Source of the DNA: Ramlibacter sp.
GTDB taxonomy: Bacteria > Pseudomonadota > Gammaproteobacteria > Burkholderiales > Burkholderiaceae_C
DNA length: 10,035 bases
Direction of reading: 5' to 3'
Assembly (NCBI GenBank): GCA_023701085.1
Contig: JAMPXR010000054.1
Coordinates: 1 to 10,035 of the forward strand
A model generated the notes under the pieces. The model ran no database searches and was not told the DNA's origin. It worked only from the letters and a program-made list of their open reading frames with translations. Shown here one piece after another: positions 5,492-10,035 of this stretch. How positions within the stretch are numbered: the stretch's first letter is position 1; each line of letters opens with the position of its first letter. The translations under genes were made by a program, and so were the position numbers.

Positions 5492-7437
5492 ATGAAGGGG
5501 TGAACAAGCCAGTGGGATCGCAGCTGGAACCCATGCGTCGGCGCGGATTCCTCAACACGGCCGCGGCGGCGGGCCTGGCGGGCATCGGCATGGCCGCCTG
5601 CTCCGACAAGCCGGCCTCCGCGCCGGCCGCCAGCAGCGCGCCGGCGAGCGCGCCCGCGCAGGCGAAGTCACAGGCGGGCGAGGGCAACGGGGTGCACCTG
5701 AAGCCGGGTGAGCTGGACACTTACTACGGCCTGTGGAGCGGCGGCCATACCGGCGACATGCGCGTGCTCGGCATGCCTTCGGGCCGCGAGATCACCCGCA
5801 TCCCGTGCTTCGTGCCCGATGCCCTGGTGGGCTGGGGCATCACCAACGAGTCCAAGAAGGTCATGGGCACCAAGCCCGACGGCAGCCTGCGGTACACGGT
5901 GGCCGACACCCACCACACGCACGCGTCGTACAAGGACGGCAACTACGACGGCCGCTACGCCTGGATCAACGACAAGATCAACTCCCGGCTGGCGCGCATC
6001 CGGCTCGACTATTTCGTCTGCGACAAGATCACCGACCTGCCGAACGTGCAGGGCTTCCACGGGATCTTCCCGGACAAGCGCGACCCGGTGGATCCCGCGA
6101 TCAACTACACCACGCGCGTGTTCTGCGGCGCCGAGTTCAGCATTCCGCTGCCCAACGCCACAGCCGACCTGGACAAGCCCGAGAAATACCGCTCGATGTT
6201 CACCTGCGTGGATGCCGAGTCGATGGAAGTGCGCTGGCAGGTGCTGATCGACGGCAACTGCGATCTCACCGCCACCTCCTACGACGGCAAGCTGGCTGCC
6301 ACCAACCAGTACAACGTCGAGATGGGCGCCAAGTACGAGGACATGATGTCCGCCGAGCGCGACGCCTGCCTGTTCTTCAACGTCGCGCGCATCGAGGCGG
6401 CCGTCAAGGCCGGCAAGGTCAAGACCTACGGCGACTCCAAGGTGCCGGTGGTCGACGGCACGCGCGAGGCCAACAAGGATCCGAAGACCGCGCTCACCGC
6501 CTACGTGAGCGTGCCCAAGAACCCGCACGGCGTGAACGCCAGTCCGGACGGCAAGTATTTCATCTGCGCCGGCAAGCTGTCGCCCACCTGCACGGTGATC
6601 GACCTGGCCAAGGTGCTGGACTGGTTCGAAGGCAAGTTGGAGAAGGTCGACCAGGCCATCGTCGCCGAGGTCGAGGTGGGCCTGGGTCCGCTGCACACCG
6701 CGTTCGACGGCCGCGGCAACGCCTACACCACGCTCTTCCTGGACAGCCAGCTGGTGAAGTGGAACGTGGACGCCGCGATCAAGTTCCACGCCGGCGACAA
6801 GAACGTCAAGTACGTGGTGGACCGCCTGGACCTGCAGTACCAGCCGGGTCATGTGAATGCGTCGCAGTCGGAAACCAAGGCGGCGGACGGCAAGTGGCTG
6901 GCGGTGGGCTGCAAGTTCTCCAAGGACCGCTTCCTGCCGGCCGGCCCGCTGCACCCCGAGAACGAGCAGCTGGTGGACATCTCGGGCGAGAAAATGGTGC
7001 TGGTGGCCGACCACCCGGTGCGCGGCGAGCCGCACGACTTCATCATCTTCAAGCGCGAGCTGCTGCGTCCCAAGCAGGTGTACACGCTCGACGAGTTCCC
7101 GAATGCCGTCAAGGACGCCAAGGAAAGCGGCGTAGTGCGCAACGGCAAGAAGGTGACCGTCAAGATGACCTCGCAGGCGCCGGCCTTCAGCCTGCGCGAG
7201 TTCAAGGTCAAGAAGGGCGACGAGGTGACGCTGATCCTGACCAACCTCGACAAGGTGCAGGACCTGACGCACGGTTTCGCGATTCCGAAGTACAACGTCA
7301 ACTTCATCGTGAACCCGCAGGAAACCAAGTCGGTCACCTTCATCGCCGACAAGCCCGGCGTCTACTGGGCCTACTGCACCCACTTCTGCCACGCGCTGCA
7401 CCTCGAGATGCGCAGCCGCATGATCGTCGAAGCTTGA
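5488..7437 (+). CDS. nosZ: Nitrous oxide reductase NosZ (Tat-exported, clade I type)
   Basis: NosZ reduces N2O to N2 in the periplasm, the last step of denitrification. The 649-residue product starts with a twin-arginine signal (RRRGFLN, 17-23). The hydrophobic stretch ends in GMAAC (Cys38), followed by an Ala/Ser/Pro linker, so it may be a Tat lipoprotein. The beta-propeller that binds the four-copper CuZ centre shows seven candidate His ligands: 142 and 143 (DTHHTH), 191 (GFHGIF), 347 (NPHGVN), 403 (GPLHTAF), 455 (PGHVN) and 516 (EPHDF). The C-terminal cupredoxin domain has the CuA site: His595 (THGFAI) and CTHFCHALHLEM at 630-641, giving Cys630, Cys634, His638 and Met641. A Tat signal points to clade I; clade II enzymes use Sec. 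It is the first large gene of the rightward nos operon. Confidence 0.98.
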   Translation: MNEGVNKPVGSQLEPMRRRGFLNTAAAAGLAGIGMAACSDKPASAPAASSAPASAPAQAKSQAGEGNGVHLKPGELDTYYGLWSGGHTGDMRVLGMPSGREITRIPCFVPDALVGWGITNESKKVMGTKPDGSLRYTVADTHHTHASYKDGNYDGRYAWINDKINSRLARIRLDYFVCDKITDLPNVQGFHGIFPDKRDPVDPAINYTTRVFCGAEFSIPLPNATADLDKPEKYRSMFTCVDAESMEVRWQVLIDGNCDLTATSYDGKLAATNQYNVEMGAKYEDMMSAERDACLFFNVARIEAAVKAGKVKTYGDSKVPVVDGTREANKDPKTALTAYVSVPKNPHGVNASPDGKYFICAGKLSPTCTVIDLAKVLDWFEGKLEKVDQAIVAEVEVGLGPLHTAFDGRGNAYTTLFLDSQLVKWNVDAAIKFHAGDKNVKYVVDRLDLQYQPGHVNASQSETKAADGKWLAVGCKFSKDRFLPAGPLHPENEQLVDISGEKMVLVADHPVRGEPHDFIIFKRELLRPKQVYTLDEFPNAVKDAKESGVVRNGKKVTVKMTSQAPAFSLREFKVKKGDEVTLILTNLDKVQDLTHGFAIPKYNVNFIVNPQETKSVTFIADKPGVYWAYCTHFCHALHLEMRSRMIVEA

Positions 7438-7439
7438 CC

Positions 7440-7530
7440 CACCCCCGAAGCGGCCCTTGGCCGCCTCCCCTTCCAGGGGGCGACACCAGCGGACCGGCAA
7501 AGCCGGATCCGCGGTGTCCCCCGACGGGGC
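7440..7530 (+). repeat. Structured palindromic repeat between nosZ and nosR
   Basis: The 100-base gap between nosZ and nosR is almost filled by nested palindromes. The first is GCGGCC-CTT-GGCCGC (7450-7464). The second is CCCCT-TCC-AGGGG (7467-7479). The third is a long hairpin from 7476 to 7522, whose arms are CCGGC/GCCGG around an AAA loop, GCGGA/TCCGC, GACACC/GGTGTC and an outer G-run/C-run. From memory, closely similar blocks recur in many intergenic regions of Comamonadaceae; I could not check this. It may terminate or stabilise the nosZ transcript, lowering nosR relative to nosZ. The long hairpin ends 15 bases before the nosR ATG. Confidence 0.7.
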
Positions 7531-7537
7531 CGAGTGT

Positions 7538-9718
7538 ATGAATCTGTTTTCCTTTCTGTTGCGCCTGTGCGCCCTGGCCGCTGCATTTGTCGCGGCGCCG
7601 TCGCTGTGGGCTGCCACCGCCTACGAAGCGGAGCTGCCCGACGAGGTCCACAGCGCCAAGAATCTTTGCGATTTCGCGCCCTGCAAGGATGTGTTCCCGG
7701 GCGCGACCTCGTTCTCCGAGCGAAAAGGGCAGCCGCCGTATGTCGAAGCTTATGCCGACGACAACGGCAAGCAGCGCCTGCTCGGCTATGTGATGCTGTC
7801 CACCGACATCACCGACACGCCCGCCTATTCGGGCAAGCCGGTGGTCACCCTGATCGGCATGGACATCAAGGGCCGTTTCGTGGGCGTGAAGGTGCTCAAG
7901 CACTCGGAGCCCATCCTGCTGCTGGGCATTCCGGAAAGCGCACTGACGAAATTCAATGACCAGTACGTCGGCAAGTTCGCCGGCGACAAGATCGAGATCG
8001 GGCGTTCGCGCCCCGACGAGGACGTGATCGGGCTGGACGCGATCTCCGGCGCCACCGTCACGGTGATCGCGCAAAACCAGGTGATGATGAGTTCGGGCGC
8101 GGCCATCGCCCGGCAGACCGGCATTCTCGCGCCCACCATCCGGGCGCAGGCGAAATTCACCGACACGCGCCGCCAGCTCGACTGGGCCGCGCTGGCGGAC
8201 GAAGGCGCGGTGCAGCGCCTGGCGGTCATGCCCGAGCAGGTGGGCCTGGCGCGCGGCAGTTCGCCTTTCATCGAGTTGTGGTTCGGCTACCTGAACCAGC
8301 CGGACATCGGGCGCTCGCTCTTGGGCGAGTCCGGCTGGAGCAACCTGATGGCGCAGCTCAAGCCCGGCGAACACGCGCTCTTCGTGATCCGCACCCAGGG
8401 CGCCGAGTCGTTCAAGGGCTCCGGATTCGTGCGCGGCGGCATCTACGACCGCGTGCAGGTGCGCCAGGGCATGGATGCCTTCACCTTCCGCGACCTGGAT
8501 TACATCAACCTGTACGGCCTGGAGGCCGCGGGCGCGCCGCGTTTCACCGAATCGGCGATCTTCATCGTGCGCTCGGCCGCCTTCTCCGGCGCCTACCCCT
8601 GGAAGCTGAGCCTGCTGGGCAACCGGGTGGACCGCGCGACCGGCGCGCGCAGCTTCGCCAATTTCGACGCGCAGTACTGGCTGCCGGCCTGGGCGCTGGA
8701 CGGGGGCCGCCCGGCGCTCGAGAAGCCGCAAGCCGCCTGGGTCAAGATCTGGAAGGCGCGCGCGCTGGAGATCGGGCTGTTCGCCGCGCTGCTGGCCGCG
8801 GTGGCCGTCGTCTACGCGCAGCGCGACCGGCTGACGCGGCGCGCCACCCGCAAGAACAAGTGGCCGGTCAACGTCTTCAAGTACTCGGCGTGGCTCGCCA
8901 GCATCGGATTCGTCGGATTCGGCCTGATGGCGCAGCCTTCCATCACGCAGGTGCTGACCTGGTTCCACTCGCTGCTGTTCCACTGGACCTGGGAGCTGTT
9001 CCTCAGCGATCCCTTCATCTTCCTGTTCTGGTTCTTCATCATGGTCACGGCGTTCGTGTGGGGCCGTGGGCTGTTCTGCGGCTGGCTGTGCCCCTTCGGT
9101 TCGCTCTCCGAGTTGCTGTACAAGGTGGGCGGCGCGATCGGCCTGAAACGCTTCCAGCGTTCCCTGCCCCGGGTCTGGCACGACAGGCTCAAGTGGGTCA
9201 AGTACGGCGTGTTCTTCGGCCTGTTCGGCGTCTCGATGTTCTCCATGGCCTGGGCCGAGATGCTGGCAGAGGTGGAGCCCTTCAAGACGACCTTCCTGGT
9301 CGGCTGGTTCCAGCGGTCCTGGCCGTACACCTTGTTCGCCGCCGGCATCCTGGGCCTGTCGATCTTTGTCGAGCGGCCGTTCTGCAAGTACCTGTGCCCG
9401 CTGGGCGCCTCGCTTGCCATGCCTTCCACCTTCCGCTGGTTCGGGCTGCGGCGCAAGATCGAGTGCAACAGCTGCAAGGCCTGCGCTGTCGGCTGCGGCG
9501 CGCAGGCGATCGACGCCGACGGCCGCATCGACCATCGCGAGTGCCTGCACTGCCTGGACTGCATGATTCTCTACACCGACACGCACGTCTGCCCGCCGCT
9601 GGCCAAGGAGCGCAAGCTGCGCGAGCGCGAAGGCCTGCCGCTCACGCCGATCGGGCGGGACGGCTACTACATTCCCATCCACCCGGTGCCGGCCGAACGG
9701 GCGGCGCCCCAAGCATGA
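7538..9718 (+). CDS. nosR: NosR, flavin- and iron-sulfur membrane protein of N2O respiration
   Basis: NosR is needed for NosZ activity and nos expression in denitrifiers and is thought to carry electrons from the quinol pool towards NosZ. The ATG at 7538 is chosen because a signal peptide begins there (MNLFSFLLRLCALAAAFVAA, cleaved near LWA); the frame extends upstream only through the palindromic repeat. This gives 726 residues. A periplasmic FMN-binding domain contains D-A-I-SGAT-V-T, with Thr173 as the expected covalent FMN site, the modification made by ApbE. About five transmembrane helices follow in the C-terminal half, with CGWLCPFG and CKYLCPLGA motifs near membrane edges. Two [4Fe-4S] clusters are indicated by CNSCKACAVGCG and CLHCLDC...CPP. 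Length and domain order are typical. The start has only a weak ribosome binding site. The stop overlaps the next gene as ATGA. Confidence 0.97.
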   Translation: MNLFSFLLRLCALAAAFVAAPSLWAATAYEAELPDEVHSAKNLCDFAPCKDVFPGATSFSERKGQPPYVEAYADDNGKQRLLGYVMLSTDITDTPAYSGKPVVTLIGMDIKGRFVGVKVLKHSEPILLLGIPESALTKFNDQYVGKFAGDKIEIGRSRPDEDVIGLDAISGATVTVIAQNQVMMSSGAAIARQTGILAPTIRAQAKFTDTRRQLDWAALADEGAVQRLAVMPEQVGLARGSSPFIELWFGYLNQPDIGRSLLGESGWSNLMAQLKPGEHALFVIRTQGAESFKGSGFVRGGIYDRVQVRQGMDAFTFRDLDYINLYGLEAAGAPRFTESAIFIVRSAAFSGAYPWKLSLLGNRVDRATGARSFANFDAQYWLPAWALDGGRPALEKPQAAWVKIWKARALEIGLFAALLAAVAVVYAQRDRLTRRATRKNKWPVNVFKYSAWLASIGFVGFGLMAQPSITQVLTWFHSLLFHWTWELFLSDPFIFLFWFFIMVTAFVWGRGLFCGWLCPFGSLSELLYKVGGAIGLKRFQRSLPRVWHDRLKWVKYGVFFGLFGVSMFSMAWAEMLAEVEPFKTTFLVGWFQRSWPYTLFAAGILGLSIFVERPFCKYLCPLGASLAMPSTFRWFGLRRKIECNSCKACAVGCGAQAIDADGRIDHRECLHCLDCMILYTDTHVCPPLAKERKLREREGLPLTPIGRDGYYIPIHPVPAERAAPQA

Positions 9719-10035
9719 ACGCCATGGTCGATCCCCGCATGCCCACCGATCGCGTGCCGCAGCCGTACGCGCAATGCGACACGCTCGCGGCCCGCGCCTG
9801 GGCCGAAGTGGTGGACCACACCTGGCCCTGGAGGCGCGGCGTGGGCGCGCCGCACAAGATGCTGCGCGCCGCCGGCATCGGGCTGGCGGTCGCCGTCACC
9901 CTGGCGTGGGTGCTCGCCGCGCTCGGCGAGCTGCGCGCCGGCGCGCTGATCGGCTGGTGGATCGGCTGGAGCGTCTACGAGGTGCTGGTGCGCCTGCGCG
10001 CCAAGCGCTATGTGAAGGACGGTCCGTGGTGGCGC
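9715..10035 (+). CDS. Small membrane protein of the nos operon (3' partial, unrecognised)
   Basis: The frame starts at an ATG that overlaps the nosR stop (ATGA) and stays open for 107 codons to the window end. The first ~50 residues are hydrophilic with several Trp (AWAEVVDHTWPWRRG). Two hydrophobic segments follow, at about residues 54-75 (AAGIGLAVAVTLAWVLAAL) and 80-95 (GALIGWWIGWSVYEVL), and the visible part ends RYVKDGPWWR. It looks like an inner membrane protein. The tight overlap implies translation coupled to nosR and a role in N2O reductase maturation or electron supply. I do not recognise a family; it is not NosD, NosF, NosY or NosL by its visible sequence. An internal ATG four codons in (9724) is an alternative start. 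Confidence 0.8.
   Translation, partial: MNAMVDPRMPTDRVPQPYAQCDTLAARAWAEVVDHTWPWRRGVGAPHKMLRAAGIGLAVAVTLAWVLAALGELRAGALIGWWIGWSVYEVLVRLRAKRYVKDGPWWR

Noticed and set aside
7457..7537. Upstream extension of nosR by 27 codons
   Set aside because: The extension is encoded by the palindromic repeat and would bury the clear signal peptide that starts at 7538.
5668..7617. 649-codon open frame on the minus strand opposite nosZ
   Set aside because: It is a shadow of nosZ, rich in Val/His/Arg/Gly without recognisable motifs, and runs past the nosZ stop into the palindromic repeat.
7340..9712. 790-codon open frame on the minus strand opposite nosR
   Set aside because: It lies antisense to a clearly real nosR, has low-complexity His/Arg/Ala/Gly composition and no domain motif. 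Long antisense frames are expected in GC-rich coding DNA.

Overview
The window looks like a chromosomal segment from a high-GC betaproteobacterium, most likely Comamonadaceae (Acidovorax/Ramlibacter/Hydrogenophaga-like). The assignment rests on the protein flavour (GreB, NosZ with an HHTH motif and a CTHFCHALHLEM CuA site) and on an intergenic palindromic repeat at about 7440-7522 that I associate, from memory, with Comamonadaceae genomes. No phage, insertion sequence, CRISPR array, tRNA or rRNA was seen.

Left part (1-3763), signalling and transcription: a 5'-truncated PAS-PAS-GGDEF-EAL cyclic-di-GMP enzyme (+) converges on a gene (-) whose product resembles a degenerate histidine kinase. That gene is divergent from greB (+), a transcript-cleavage factor. 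The roughly 100 bp between the last two holds a direct repeat (TGTAGGA, 22 bp apart) and a perfect 8-bp inverted repeat.

Right part (3780-10035), nitrous oxide respiration: a lipoprotein cytochrome c and an ApbE-type flavin transferase form a leftward pair, divergent from nosZ (nitrous oxide reductase), nosR (flavin/iron-sulfur membrane protein) and a partial small membrane protein that overlaps nosR by ATGA. The rest of the nos cluster (nosDFYL) presumably lies beyond the right edge. The parts fit one pathway: ApbE can attach FMN to the SGAT motif of NosR, NosR supports NosZ activity, and the cytochrome is a plausible periplasmic electron donor.

The most interesting non-coding region is the nosZ leader (5363-5491). 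It has an FNR/DNR-like site, then a strong ribosome binding site serving a 21-codon upstream ORF whose TGA overlaps the nosZ ATG. A 9-bp stem would mask that ribosome binding site. Other points to check are an apparent loss of the metal-binding Asp in ApbE, a possible Tat lipoprotein signal on NosZ, and a large structured repeat between nosZ and nosR.
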